A stretch of DNA of 64,000 nt from Symbiodinium microadriaticum (taxonomy: Eukaryota; Sar; Dinophyceae; Suessiales; Symbiodiniaceae), in NCBI GenBank assembly GCA_001939145.1, contig LSRX01000484.1, positions 459,577 through 523,576 on the forward strand, read 5' to 3'. Below, in pieces: positions 24,382 to 37,435 of the stretch. Numbering within the stretch: the first letter of the stretch is position 1; every line of letters begins with the position of its first letter. Under the pieces are notes generated by a model. That model was not told the DNA's origin, did no database searches, and saw only the letters and a list, made by a program, of their open reading frames with translations. Position numbers and translations under genes: made by a program.

Positions 24382-26730
24382 TTTCGGATTTCGGGTGGAG
24401 GTTTCCAGCTGCACGTGGTTTGATCTCAGTGTGTTGTCAGGGCCTCCTTTTTTGTGTTCGCCTTTATGGTTTCAAGCGTTTCGACACGGTTCGAGGAAGG
24501 AGGAGATTCACGGTTGGTCTCGACTCATGGACGGCCTCGTGGGCATAGTGTGTGTGCCATATGTTTCGAGGGGCCCCAGCCTGCTCCAGAAGGTGCTGCT
24601 GCCTTTGTATAGCTATTGACTTGTCCGAATAGAGACTCAGGGCTCTTGGGAAGGGGTCGCTGTCACTGTTCAGCTTCTTCTGACATGGAGGGCACGTACA
24701 GCCAACTACAGGTCAGTTAATTTGGCACTGGAGGTAACTGGAACGACAATGCGGAGTTTTTCGCAACTTTGCATGCTTTCACGCGGAGCAAGGCCAAGGC
24801 CAAGACATGCGAACCCTTGTACCAAGGCTTGCTGCATCGTTGCCGAGGACTTGTTCGTGTCTCCACTCTGGGGCGGCGGGTGGGGGGGGAGAGCGAAGCT
24901 ACCTTGTCAGAAAGAGCCCTGCTGTTCCAACGGCATCCGGATATAGCTCAGTGCCCGCACGTGTGGGCTTACTATCAGCCTGAAACATGAATGATCGTAT
25001 TCCATCGGGCTCCCTCCCTCCAACATGGTTCTGCTTCGTCAGGTCCACCATTAGGCTCCTATAGTAGAAGCGCTTTGAGCAGTGTTCGGGATGAGTTTCC
25101 CGCGTCAGCGCAGAAGCTGCGAGTCTTCTTGCAGTTCAACGGCCCGGAAAAAAAGCCTTGCGATAGGAGCCTGAACCGCTGGTTTAAAGTGTCAGGCTAC
25201 TTCATTAGGGTACCTAAGCATGAAGCATACAAGCATACATCAGAGCTTCTGAGACTGTCGTGTGAAACATTGCCTGGCCTGTCCGAGTGTGAGTATCCCG
25301 AATCAAGTATACGCTTGGTCTTTCGGAGCGTTTCCTTGTTGTCCTTGCCGCGGGCCGGTCTCGTGAGTTAGTTGTTAATTCGGAGAGATTGGGCGCAGCT
25401 CAATCCTGGAGGTCCTTTATTGTTGGAGGTCCTTAAATCACGGATCCAAGAAGATTGGGTCTGTAGCACGCTCCCTATCCTAATCCCGACTGCTTTGATG
25501 AGGACAGGATGGCTTTGGCTACAGCTTTGTTGGCGGAGCCTTGCACGACAATTTTTCTTCGGTCCTGAAGCGTTTGTTTGAGGTCTCAATAGCGCTCCCA
25601 GGCTGCCTCTGTGGGTTGTAGGGGGTTCAAGACTTGTCGGATTTTTTACATTGCCTTTCAGATGGATTTGGCAGGGCGGATGTTTCGTTTTTCAGAGGTT
25701 GGGGTGTTGGCGAATTCAGGCTTTGCGCCACGCGTTCTCTGAGACTATCTTCCTGACTCGCGGCAACCTGGCTCCCTGCCAAGCCAAGACAAGCCCGTAA
25801 ACCTTAAAGCCTCATGCGACCCCATTCCGGGAGAGCAGTTGGACAGTTCTGTTGAGACCGAGGGTTGTGGCTTTTGTGCCGGATCCGCCCCAGAAGGGCG
25901 GTCTTGTTGAGATTGGGCTCTCAGACCTCTCACTTCGTAGCAGTGTCGGTAACCTTTTAACCTTTCTTGGGGTACTATATTCCCGAATCCTCCCAAAGGT
26001 TAACCTTAAGTTCCCTTAGGTGCTGGACAAGGCGACTGTTAGTGGTTTCCTCGCGGTGGCTTCTGGTCTTCCGTGTTGCTCCTGCTTTCCATTCACCTTG
26101 TACAGTTGCTTGATATTGAAGACTTTTGATGGCCCCCCCTGAAAGGATCCTCCATGTAAGACTCGAAGACCATCCAAAACCCGAATCAGACCGGTCAAAA
26201 CAATCTGAAAACTCTTCAAGAAGCCTTTCGTGCTTTTACGACACGAGCTTCGGAGGAGAGAAAGCGCGGCCCGTCCTCTCCCTTTGCACCGCTCCTTGCC
26301 ACCCTGCCGTCGGCAAGGGATCTGGCTGCCCACCCGCCGCTTCTCCAACAGAGAGTCTGGGGGTGTCTGAAAATTTGCGCTGTGGGGTGCTCCGAAAAGG
26401 CAGGATTTATCCTTATCAAGTTTAGAACCTTCATGGCCACGTGTGGCGATCATTCGATCAGCATCCCAGAGGAGTGGACCAACTGCTAGGAGAAGGCCCG
26501 CAAATACGGCTACAACCAGGTGGAGGGTTCGTGCCCACAGCGCAAGATGCCCTACGAATCACATGGCAAATGCTGAGCGGAGCCTGTACTCGTGCCATGT
26601 GTCATTGCAACACAATTTTCACAGAGAAAACTGAGCGTCGTGTGCGAGTGCTAAAAAACTCTGGTAGCAGAACTGCAATGTAGCAGGGCAAAAGGCTTCC
26701 GCACTTCGTGCACTGATGCTAACCGCACAT
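24382..26730. other. No supported gene
   Basis: Several open frames on both strands but no domain or reliable exon boundary. Near 25262-25300 a partial copy of the dispersed TCCGAGTGTGAG motif occurs. Confidence 0.35.
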
Positions 26731-26835
26731 AATGTTATGATGATTATGTTGATGGTTATAATGATGGGTGATGATATGATGATCATCATGATGATGAACA
26801 TGATGATGATGATGATGATGATGACGGTGGCGATG
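26731..26835. repeat. (ATG)n/(GAT)n trinucleotide repeat
   Basis: ATGATG units interrupted by GTT and GGT. The Met-rich frame is a translation of the repeat. Confidence 0.9.
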
Positions 26836-27482
26836 GTGACCAGTGGTTCTCCAAGATGCTATGCCATGGAAAGCCTGTACTATTCCTCACCTAGAAGGGC
26901 ACACGAAGACGGTAGCTGAGGATATTTTGGCCTCCCGGCCTCTCCCTGCGCAAGATCTTGGCCTCGTGCCCCCACTCCTGCCGGATGGTCTGCCCGGTTG
27001 CCCAGGGCCTCCTGAGCGGTATTTTGAGCTCAGGGCTTTGACTTCTCGTCTTTACGGGGTGCTCTATTGGGTGTATAGGTCTAGGTTTGAGGGTGCATAA
27101 CTCGCAGGATGTACTATGCTCGCAAATGACAGGTTGCGTCGGGTACTGACACGACTGCAACCGACGTGGGACATGTTCGTCTCCGTGTGCAGACCATGAA
27201 AGACGACAGAGTGAGAGCAAAACAGTACTTGTAGATGACTCATTAATCATAGATGTAGGTGTATGCCTATAGAAGGTTTCTCATAGATTTTAACTTACAT
27301 GTCCGCACGCACATATGTACAGATTTTCGTAAGTAGATTATTTCTTATTGTTTTCTCATAGTCGTACGGATCTGTGTATATGTACATATTTATGTATTTT
27401 TCAAACTCACACACATACGTGTATGTAAACAAGTACATGTAATTTTCCACACACATGCACATATTTTTGTACTTAGATGTGG

Positions 27483-27528
27483 CAGACATGTATGTATGTA
27501 TATGTGTGTGTATATATATATATATACA

Positions 27529-27564
<36 letters not shown>

Positions 27565-27700
27565 TATATATGTATACTTATTTATTTATTTACATTCATA
27601 TTTGCATTTGTATTTTATGTATTTATGTATGTACATGTGTGTATGTGTCTGTGTATACATGAGAGGGTGAAAGAGAAAGAGAGAGAGAGAGAGATGCGTG
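27483..27700. repeat. Compound TA/CATA/GTAT/GA microsatellite
   Basis: TA runs flank a CATA block, producing a near-palindrome at 27515-27570, followed by GTAT-like words and an AGAG run at 27671-27695. Confidence 0.9.
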
Positions 27701-27929
27701 CATACATAAGCACATACACCGCGTGCACATATAAGAGACGGACACGTGCATCCTGGATATTCCGTATCACAGCCGTTTCTGTAACTTGCCCCTGGTGCTC
27801 AGACCACATGCAGCTGCGTGCGAGCCTGGAAGCAGCAGAGTTGGTTGAGCATGGTGCAGCCACGTCTCGCGAGGAGGCTCCTTGCAGAGCTTTAGGGGGT
27901 GAACCAGTTCTGCAAGGAAGCCCTAAACC

Positions 27930-29521
27930 CTAAAGCCCAGTCCGAGTGTGAGCGCCGAAGTCCTGCTCAGTTTCACACGGGGGCTCAGGCTTCCAGAGCT
28001 CAGGGTCTGAGGTTGGGCATGTGTTCAGCTTTTTCGGCCTGGGCCAGGGGTCTTGGGTGTCGATGAATGCGGTCTTTCTTCTTGAGTAGCTAGGGTGATA
28101 TTCGATAGGCAATGATACTATGATGCTATAGTCATGTACTACGATTGAATGTGGTATGTTTGTATGCCCATGTCGGCGGTTGAGTTTCGGGCCATTTGGT
28201 TGCAAGTTCGCCCTCGACGACTTTTGTGAGAGCTCCCTGCAAACCTGAGTTTCAAAGAGGCATGGTGGCACCGTCGAGTAGAGCTAGCTGTAGGTTTTGC
28301 ATGCAAGCAGGTTTCTTTAGCTGTACTTGAAGTCAAGAGCGGGTACCGCTGTGTGGAAGTTCGTTTATCTCGGATGCAATTCGTTTCTGTGGTGTTGTAC
28401 TTTGGCAGGGGCCCTTGAATGAAATAACTGAACACGAACCTAGCAACTAGTATGTAAACATCGACAATCCCCGATGCCATGCTGACTTCTGACACAGCTT
28501 TTAAATTTTATAGTCAGCTAAGTGGGCGGACAGACGACTCTACACATTCCTTCGTGCGCGGACTAGGAAACCCAAGAGGATATGTGCTGGAAGGTGTTTG
28601 CTGGTGTGTGCACAACTACGCGGTTGTGCTTTGAACAAGGCGACCTTGAAAGAACCTTAAACCCCCAACGAGTCCCAACGAGGCTCTTTGGGCCCTGGCC
28701 CTCGTTGAGTCCCGCGCTGTGACTTTAACCGACGAGGGCCCAGACTCTCGGAATGAGATCAGCTTGTTCATCTCTCTTGGGCCGACTTCCCCAGACCCTT
28801 TTTGTCCGCTTAGTCTCAGGGCCGTCTTAGGGTCGGAGATGTTACTTCTCTATGGTGGGCCTAAAGGCACACGTGGTAGCTACTCGGACCGGATGTCTAG
28901 AACGGGACTCCCTCGCAGGATTCTTCTTGTAACAATTCCGTGGGATACTTCAAACGAAGCCAGGTCATTAGTGTAGCCTTGCGTTATCCTTGCTGCTAGT
29001 AGCATCTGTGTGGCAGCACACGCCCACACCCTCAAGCCCTGGAGGTGTTTACCTTTTATTTTTTGGGTCTAGGTTGCGTGCAACTGAAATGGGTGGACAT
29101 GAACAGCTCAGCGGCGGAAGCCCGCCGCAGAGACGGTACCTAGAGTTTGGGTTCTACTAACTTCTCGCACAGCTGCCAGTTTCGGATTGGACCTTCGGTT
29201 TGTTCGCGCTCCGCCCTTCACGGGATGTTTGTTCGCCACAAGCACGCTCCTTAGGAATCTCCTCCTTGGCGGCTGGGCCTTTGCCCCATCATTGACTTCC
29301 TGAACCACCAGGTGGGGCTGTTAAGGATTCGGGCTGTATATTTCGGATAAGGAACATAAAACTGGCCTTGTAGCGCAAGTCATGTCGACAGTCATGATTC
29401 CAGGCAGGCATGCAATGGTCTTGAAGTCCTACAATATTCGGACACAAGCGAGAACGGGAACTTCACCATTTTGTTATATACCCCAGTGTGATCGCACCCA
29501 GCGACACGCCGGCGGATGCAG
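27930..29521. other. No supported gene
   Basis: Begins with a short CCCTAAACCC word and a partial copy of the dispersed CCGAGTGTGAGCGCCGAA motif (27939-27960). No exon supported. Confidence 0.35.
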
Positions 29522-29633
29522 GAGCCAAGCGAGGGCGCTGCCCCCCGCTGTAAGCTGGTGGACGACGTGGCTTCAGGCCATGTCCAGGTGGCTGCAGCGC
29601 GAACGCTGGAGGCCGCCCTGCGACATTATCAGG
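29522..29633 (+). CDS. Possible exon of an unrecognised gene
   Basis: AG|G acceptor (gatgcag then GAG), GC donor candidate after 29633. It reads EPSEGAAPRCKLVDDVASGH then VQVAAARTLEAALRHYQ: a soluble, helix-forming segment with normal composition. No partner exons identified, no family recognised. Confidence 0.4.
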
Positions 29634-29699
29634 GCATGTACTGTAAAGAATCCTCTGCCTAACTACCTCCCACCCAAAGCTGAAATTCCTGCACCTATT

Positions 29700-31570
29700 T
29701 CGTCAACGCAGGTATTGAAGCACACTGCTAACACTGCCAACACGGCCGTATCAGTAAAGCCAGGATGCTGCGTGGCGCCGCCAGAAAGTCTAAGCTGCCT
29801 GCTTTGAGAAGTATTGATCATCATCAGCATGAGTCCCCACATTAAGTTGTGACGATTAAGTTTAAGTGATGTTAAGGGCTGAGAGAAAGTGGCCAAAACG
29901 AGAACCTCAGCATAGAAATGTTGAAGCCATCGATAAAACCTCAAAACCTTAACCCTGCAAAGAAGAGCCCTTCGTCCTGATTCAGATGATTTCCGCAAGC
30001 CCATAAAGCCCTCAACCCTCGAAAACCCCCCTTATAAGCCCCGCCTTACGCCCCGACCAAAGATATTTCTCCAACAGTGCTGCCCTGCTAAACCTCCCTA
30101 GCAAACCTTCACTCAAGCCCCACCTACACTCCGCTTATGTACCTCCCGAAAGCCTTGAAAACCATCCGCGTCCGAAAGCCTTCAAAGCCATCCGCGGTCT
30201 CTTTCTGAGGCCGGGGACGAGCTGCTCTTCATTTACGAGGAGCCGGGCACTAAGCCACGAGAGGGTTGAGGGGTTTAGTTTGTTTGTTGACATATTTGGG
30301 GTAATAGGATTTATATTTGTCTCCAGTTGCTCATTGTCTGCGAGTAATTCTATTCCCAGGGATGGTCAGAGAGGATTTTGTAGCTACGGGGAGCTTTTTG
30401 GGTCTCAGGTTATAAGTCATGACTGGAGTTTATGGTTGCAAGTTGCACTGGTGGATTTAGGGTTCGGCAAAAGGCTTCGAAGTCATATTATTAGCGGAGT
30501 TTGGGATGAACAGTTGTAGCTGGTTGTTCTTCAGCCTTGTGCACCGTGTGTTCAAGAATGAAGCTCGTGCAGTAACCGCTCAAAGCCCCAGAAAGATCAT
30601 AGAAATAACAAGTAACTCCGCAGCGATTCTGGTTGAGGAGGGTTGCGCGACGAGGGTGTTGCATGGTAAAGGGGCTGTAAGAGGGTTTAAGTGGCTTGTT
30701 TTCGTGCATGAAAGGGCATAAAGGGATTTTGGACTGAAGGCTTGGAGGCTTGGGAATGTCAGGCCCCTCAAGAGGCTCGGGGTTCCTTGCTCCTCAGAAA
30801 AACAGACCGTCATGAACCTGCCTCGTCTGGAATATCCGAGTATGAGTATGAGTCACCGAGACTCTCAAAACTGAACTGAGCAGAGTGGCACTTGAGGTGC
30901 TCCAGCGCACAGCTATTCGCTCGGTATGGCTTCGTCCAGTTTCCGCCTGCCATCCCACACCCGAACGTATCACTGCTGCACGCAGAGTTGTGGTTCAGAT
31001 ATCCTTTTGCCACTCTGTAGAGCCGTTATTTTGTTTATATCCATGTTTGAGGCGACACAGTCCCTGCACATGTCGAGAATGCATGCGACATGGTCTAGAG
31101 CTCTACACATGTTGCGGTCGTTTTCGGCATACTTGCGGATTTCGTGATACATTGCGAAGGAGAGATGTCTGCTGAACGTGCCCATCGCGGACCCAAGCCT
31201 TCCTGGTGGACCGGAGGCGCACTGGGACGGGGGGAATTGCAGAGGATGGGAACGATTTCTACAGATTCTACAACTTCGTGGAGACAGCCGAAAATAAAGT
31301 AGAGGCCTGAACAAGTAGCAATAGTATTCCTTAGGTTTCTCTCATACAGGCATGGCATAGCAAGTTGCCCCAAAATCGGTTGCACTGGCCAGGTGCGCAC
31401 ATCCGAGGATTCCCCAGCAACACCCTTTCCAGCGATCTTGGAATCCTTGATCCTGGAAGCATCCGGTAGGCTTTGGGCTGGTGAAACATCCGTACAGCTT
31501 CAGCAGCGGGATCCCCCTGCATCCGGCCCGATGCGTGCAAACCGTCCGGGGCATATGGATGCGCAGGTGC
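29700..31570. other. No supported gene
   Basis: Short frames on both strands only, and CCCTAAA-like words near 30005-30160. Nothing else recognised. Confidence 0.35.
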
Positions 31571-31573
31571 ATT

Positions 31574-31575
31574 CC

Positions 31576-31606
<31 letters not shown>

Positions 31607-31635
31607 CCTCCCACGCACAGACAGACAGACAGTTG
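31574..31635. repeat. (TC)n then ACAG microsatellite
   Basis: About 17 TC units followed by CCCTCCC and CAGACAGACAG. Confidence 0.9.
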
Positions 31636-31787
31636 CGTAGACTCAAACCTGCTGACGGGTTTCAGCTACGAGGTCCACCTTGGTCCGGAATTATTTTTAC
31701 GGTTTCGGGAAGGCCGCTGCAGCCCGGGTGGCCTTCGCAAGGCAAAGCGGCTGGAGGAGGAGTGCCTGGAGGAGAGGGACTTATTCA

Positions 31788-31829
31788 TCCACAGTCGGGA
31801 CTTATTCATCCCCAGTCCCGCAATTAAGG
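31788..31829. repeat. 21-bp direct repeat, two copies
   Basis: GACTTATTCATCCACAGTCG followed by GACTTATTCATCCCCAGTCC. It lies in an open frame (LEERDLFIHSRDLFIPSP), so as a 21-mer it would preserve reading frame if coding. Confidence 0.8.
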
Positions 31830-31984
31830 AACTCATATAGTATTCGATGCATCTTTAAGGGAGCATGGGTGTGGCAGACTTCCCAGCTGAACAGGACCAG
31901 AGCATGGGTTCACCAAGAAAGGCTACTTGTTCGTTTACTCCGCGAACCCTAAGACTTAAGAGTCCAGTTGCCTGCAGGTGCAAA

Positions 31985-31992
31985 TTTATGTG

Positions 31993-32028
<36 letters not shown>

Positions 32029-32075
32029 CATATATATACATATACATATGTATCTGTATATATATATATATCTAG

Positions 32076-32106
<31 letters not shown>

Positions 32107-32195
32107 TGTATGTATGTATGTACGTATGTATGTATGCGTGTATGTATATGTCTATACATACATACAGCATATACAGATAGAGAGAGAGAGAGAGG
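31985..32195. repeat. Compound TA/GTAT/AGAG microsatellite
   Basis: TATA/CATA blocks, then about 15 GTAT units, then an AGAG run. Confidence 0.9.
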
Positions 32196-32199
32196 CTTC

Positions 32200-34207
32200 G
32201 GGGATATGGTACAGTATATCGGCACCCGGGCTCCCAAGATCATCTCGAGTTCAGGGCTTCAGGTGCTAGAGGTTTTTGGTTTTGGGGTTTGGGGATCGAG
32301 CGTGGGGGTTCACCCGCTGGCGGCGAAGGCCCAGTGCGAAATAGATCAGAGGCCGTCATAGGCTGTGGGCGCCCGGTTTCAACGACCCAGAAAGAAGCGA
32401 ATGGACTCGTCGTGGATCCTCAGGTCGTTTTGTAGCTGAGCTTGGTTTGGGCGGGACATCCGCATGCTCGCCAATCTGTCAACCAGTCTTTTACCCTGTA
32501 CGATGCAGATGGACAGTTTTGGGTCGATACGAGGGTTCCTGATCCTGCTGCTTTGGGTTTATACTAGGACTTAGGATCCAATAGATCCGGACACTTTTAT
32601 ATCTGGAAAGGCCGCTTCTGCTTCGAATGCCGTACAATGCGGAAGAAGGCCAGCAACGTCGGGAGCAAGATCTGCTTCTTTGCAATTTTCCGGAATTTCA
32701 GGGGGCTTTAGGGATGGGGTTTGGTTTGGAAGTGTTGAGAGCTGCAGGTCCGTGCTGACTACATGTTATTGTGTGTTAACCACATCTCATTTAAACTTAA
32801 CTCGTAGTTTTCGAGCTTTCGGCCAGGCGGCTCCCTGATGCCCCTTGCGCGCCTCGCCTTGCTTCCCTCCGCAGATGCTGCGCCTGGGCAGAAAGAGGGC
32901 GGACTTCGTTGGGCCCGGATTTTTTGTTTGCATGTGTCGTCGTCTCAGGGTAGGGGGACCGGCCGACCTTGTTCATTGTTCGTTTGGAAGCACCTCTAGT
33001 GGAGAAGCATGGTCGTACCCGACAGGTGCATGTTCAAGCAAGGGTTCCGCCTTGAACTTGACTTTGCAGAGACAAAGGCTGAGCGCTGGACTTTTTTGCT
33101 TTTGTTTGCACGTCTTCGGACTCGTCGACCCCTGGCCCAGTTTCTATAAGAGGGTGGGTGCCTGTGCTGCAGAAGGACAACACCGCACAAGCCTGTAGAA
33201 TAAGAGCGATCGCTCGGACAAAAGCTGTTATTACAAAGCCCGCTTCCTGCCCGACTTACGTCCCCGACCTTGGTCCAAAAGTCCATTGTTTCAATCCCCA
33301 AACCCACACTGAACTTTGGACGCTGTTAAAGGTCTAGAGAGTCTAGTAGCCTATACAGTAAGCCTTATTCAAGTAACCCTTCGAGAAATACGGTTGATGA
33401 TATAAATCCTACATGACCCATATTAAGGAATAGACAAGGTCTGGAGTCAGGGGGCTTCCTGCTGGAATGGTCGACTGCCTGACGCTGCAATGGAGGTGGA
33501 GCCGAGGAAGTTAAGAATCTTGAGGCCCTGCAATAATATACAGGCCCGGGAAATTTCCAATATTCTAGTCTAACAACCATTATACTTACATGCTTCTACA
33601 TTAGGGCGTATGGGTTGGAGCTCGGGTTCGTGATGTTCGGCTCAGAGTTTCAGGGTTCGTAGTGTGAGGACATAAGGACATGTCCTAGATTCCTGGTCAA
33701 GCCCTGCCTCGGGCAAGACGATCTTGGAGGCTCGGGGCCTCAAAAACTAGCAAGATGCTTTGTGATGCATCATTCCGTTCTTCGCCCCCTAATAAGCCCT
33801 AATATACCTATATACGGTCCATATGGTCAGACTGCATGCTCGATCACTGGCAGATTGCGACAGGCTCAAGCAGAGGAGTTGGCGCGACGGTGGCTGACCG
33901 AGGCACAAGAACCCTCACTGAACCCGAAACCCTAAAACGCTTCTGTATGTTTGTTTAGAGCCTCGTTGTCTGTCTGGGTATATCACCGTGCGTCCAGGCC
34001 CTAGTGCCAACTTGTGAAGCATGGAGCAATGTCCCCATGGGAACTTGATGTTCTTTCAGACCTTACTTGAGGAGAGTGGGGTAATACGTCCCACTGTGTA
34101 GCAAAGGGAGCTCTGTGAATGGATTTTGGGTGGCTCATGGTCTTAGAATGGTTCTTGGTTCGGCATGTCGCTTTCAGAGCTCTCCACACGTGACGGAACT
34201 GTGTGGA
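32200..34207. other. No supported gene
   Basis: No exon could be supported. The frame at 32845-33198 (+) is Cys/Phe/Leu-rich but without features. Confidence 0.35.
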
Positions 34208-34295
34208 GCCTTGCCTGCCTGGTGCGAGTGTGAGAGTCGAAACCGCTTCAAGCCTTGCCTGCTGCGTGCGAGTGTGAGAGTCGAAACCGCTTCGA
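34208..34295 (+). repeat. Two tandem copies of a dispersed repeat (44-bp unit)
   Basis: Each copy reads GCCTTGCCTG, a short variable spacer, then TGCGAGTGTGAGAGTCGAAA and CCGCTTC. The same motif, often followed by CCCTAAA words, occurs singly at about 6217-6246, 23459-23500, 27939-27960, 35813-35845, 36024-36062, 48434-48472 and 58707-58735, with weaker forms at 25271-25300 and twice within 44920-45030. The upstream word GACGGA..TGTGTGGAGCC is shared by the copies at 23441 and 34193. It is a genuine dispersed family of at least 35-50 bp. Confidence 0.75.
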
Positions 34296-34544
34296 ATGTT
34301 TTCGCTCCGGATGACGTGTTCCACGTTTCTGCGATCCTGAGCTTGCAGTCTAGCATGCAGGATCTGGTCAGTTGTCTGGTAACAGGACCATACGTCTTAT
34401 ACCCGTCCCCCTTATAGAGCCACATGGTAGCATTACGCATGAGTTCGACTCCTGATAGACAATGACAATATAAGTTACAAGGCCTTTACGCCCTTACATT
34501 TTTTAGCTTTGAAAGCCTTATATATGCTAAGTGGGAGGGGGAGA

Positions 34545-34550
34545 AAAAAA

Positions 34551-34590
<40 letters not shown>

Positions 34591-35030
34591 GACACAGAGA
34601 GAGGGATCGCTCGAGAGATGTATGTATGTATGTATGTATGTATGTATGCATGTATGTATAAATGTAAATGTAAATGTAAATGTAAATGTGAATGTGAATG
34701 TGAATGTAAATGTAAATGTAAATGTAAATGTAAATGTAAATGCAAATGCAAATGCAAATGCAAATGCAAATGCAAATGCAAAATGCAAAATGCAAAATGC
34801 AAAATGCAAATGCAAATGCAAATGCAAATGCAAATGCAAATGCAAATGTACATGTACATGTACATGTAAATGTAAATGTAAATGTAAATGTACATGTAAA
34901 TGTACATGTAAATGTAAATGTAAATGTAAATGTATGTATAAATGTATGTATGTATGTATGTATGTATGTATGTATGTAGGTATGTCTGTACGTATGCATG
35001 TATGTGTGTGTATATATATATATATATACG
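34545..35030. repeat. Large layered hexamer/tetramer microsatellite
   Basis: From left to right: TA run, short unique GACACAGAGAGAGGGATCGC region, GTAT units, AAATGT, GAATGT, AAATGT, AAATGC, four AAAATGC units, AAATGC, ACATGT, AAATGT, ACATGT/AAATGT, AAATGT, GTAT units and TA run. The order is nearly mirror-symmetric. All long frames here are repeat translations. Confidence 0.95.
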
Positions 35031-35930
35031 CACTCCGGCCCAGCTCGAGTAGCAGGCCGAAGCCTCCCTGACCGCTGCACGCGATGAGCTTGGCGCTCTC
35101 CCGTCAGAGCTCCGCGGAGCACACCCGGAGCCTTGGTTTAGGAGATACTATAGTATCACCTTGTAGTTACCGTATGCTAATAATGACCCTCAAAGACCCA
35201 TCCCAAATTTGAAGGCCCTGCAGCGAGGGTACCTCGGGTCTGAGGGTGTCGGATTCTGCGGCTGGAAGGTTTCAGGGTTTAAGGTTGTCGGGTTGGCTGT
35301 GGGGATTTCTGGAATTGAGTGGTTGGGGGTTCAGGGTGTAGCGCTTACGTCGGCTTAAGTGGGAGGGTTTGTATGTTGTTTGACGTTAGGGTCTTAGGGC
35401 CTAAAGTGTAAGAACTTTGGATTGAGGTTATGGGCAATGGGGCTCTGCAGCTTGTAGAGTTGAGGACTTTCGGGTGAGGCTTCGAGTCGAAGTTTCAATC
35501 GGGGAATTCGAGGTTTAGGGGTTACCTGTCAGAATGACCGTACTCTAGTTTAGTAGAGTGACGTTTCCCTTGACATACGCGCACAAAGATTGCGGCATTG
35601 GTTTCAAGGCGGCCATGCAGATTTGCCACACTTTTCGGATCGAAGGGATTTTTGCACAACAGGTTTCAGCTCAGAGTTTCCTGGGCAGCGATTTGCAGAG
35701 GACCGTGAGTCACTCGCTGGTTGATACCCTGGCCGTAATTTTTGCAGGCAGGCGCGGCTTCAGTTTTTTTAGCTAAGCCCCATAGACCCTAAACCCTAAG
35801 ACCGTAACCGCCATGCCTGCTTTGCGAGTGTGTGAGTCGAAACCCCATTGTACCCTGCAGTGCGGGCTCGTCCTAGCAATAGCAAGGTGAGAGGCAAAAA
35901 AAAACTGTAAAAAAAAAAACCATAAGCCCT
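35031..35930. other. No supported gene
   Basis: GTTTAGGG-like words recur; the frame at 35558-35776 (+) has no recognisable features. A copy of the dispersed GCGAGTGTGTGAGTCGAAACC motif lies at 35813-35845. Confidence 0.35.
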
Positions 35931-35996
35931 AAAGCCCCTTAAGCCCTAAACCCTTAAACCCTAAACCCCTAAACCCCAAAAGCCCTAAACCCCTTA
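35931..35996 (-). repeat. Interstitial CCCTAAA/GCCCTAAA tract
   Basis: About nine imperfect CCCTAAACCC/AAGCCCTAAA units. Confidence 0.85.
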
Positions 35997-36639
35997 AGCC
36001 CCAAAGAGCCCCAAACCCGACCATGAGCCTCGCCTAGGCAAGTCCGAGGGTGAGCGCTGAATCCCCCATAAACCCCGAACCCCTTTATACAGCCCTGGCC
36101 CTGGCGATTGAGGAAATCTTCACTGCGGTGGACCACGTGCTGAGGGTCGAGTTTGATCTTCTGAAATACTCTCAGGGACTTTTTGAAGAGTCCGTGTCGC
36201 ATGCAAAGGTGGAAGCCTAGTTTAGAGATCTCGACGGCTGTTCTATATAAGTGTTTCCCGGTCGTGTGCTGACATCGTTTTCGCACCATCGAATTGCACG
36301 TAATTGTACTTAGTATAGCTTATCTGTTGTTAATGTTGGTGCTAGTGGTGATGGTGTTTATATTGCGGTGGTGATGTTCCTGTGGCTTCGTTTTGCTGCT
36401 GTCGCTCCACGTGCACTCTAGTGACTAGTCAAAGTTTTGTGGCAGACAGAGTGGGCTCGCATCTAGTACCTGGGCTTCGGGGGTCGGATAGGCGAGGGTC
36501 TAGCTTGCGGCTGTGGATCTCATGGGTTTAGAGGTTTCCCTGCGAGGGTATGCCTTAGTTGTCGGCTGTGCCGAGTCGACACTTCTTGCGTCTGTGTGTA
36601 GATAAATAAGCACCAAGTAGGGTAGCTAGGTATGTCTGT

Positions 36640-36760
36640 GATGTAAAGCATGTAATGTGACGTACTGTAATGTAAGGAAATTCAAAGACATGTAGTGTCG
36701 TATGCTTTGCAATACTGTCATGTAATGTAGTGTCGTGTAGTGCAATGCAATGTACTTGTT
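36640..36760. repeat. Degenerate TGTAATG/TGTAGTG pentamer field
   Basis: Words such as ATGTAATGTAGTGTCGTGTA recur with a period near five. Similar in kind to 8090-8290. Confidence 0.6.
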
Positions 36761-36764
36761 TTTG

Positions 36765-36965
36765 CGTGCCTGGATGGATGCATGGATGTGGATGGATGGA
36801 TGGATGGATGGATGGATGGAGAGAGATAGATGGATGGAAGGGTGGATGGTTGGAGGGATGGAGAGATAGAGAGACGGATAGATGGATGGTAGTGTGGATG
36901 GTTGCAGGCAGGGTAGGATAGGGTAGGCTAGGTAGATAGGTAGGCAGGTAGGTAGGTAGGTACGT

Positions 36966-37016
<51 letters not shown>

Positions 37017-37435
37017 TAGGTAGGTAGGTAGGATTAGGTAGGTATGCATGTACATATACATGTTTATACATATTGTATTTATGTATACATGTATACATGT
37101 ATACATGTATACAACTGTATACATGTATGTATGTATACATGGATGCATGCTTGCATGCATGCATGTATGCATGTATGGTATGGTATGGTGTGTTATGTTT
37201 TGTTATGCATGCATGTATGTACGTGCGTACGTATGTATGTATGTATGCATGCATGTATGTATGTATGTATGTATGTAACAGTATGTATGTATGTATGCAT
37301 GCATGCATGCATGCATGCATGCATGCATGTATGTATGTATGTATGTATGTAAGTAAATGTAAGTAACTGTAGGTATGCATGTATATATGTATGTATGAAT
37401 GAATGAATGTATGTATGTGTGTGTATATTGCATGT
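36765..37435. repeat. Very large compound microsatellite
   Basis: Sequential blocks: GGAT (36770-36900), GGTA and GGCA (36925-37035), GTATACAT (37050-37140), GCAT/GTAT (37140-37370), AATG (37396-37410). Long frames on both strands are translations of the repeat. Confidence 0.95.
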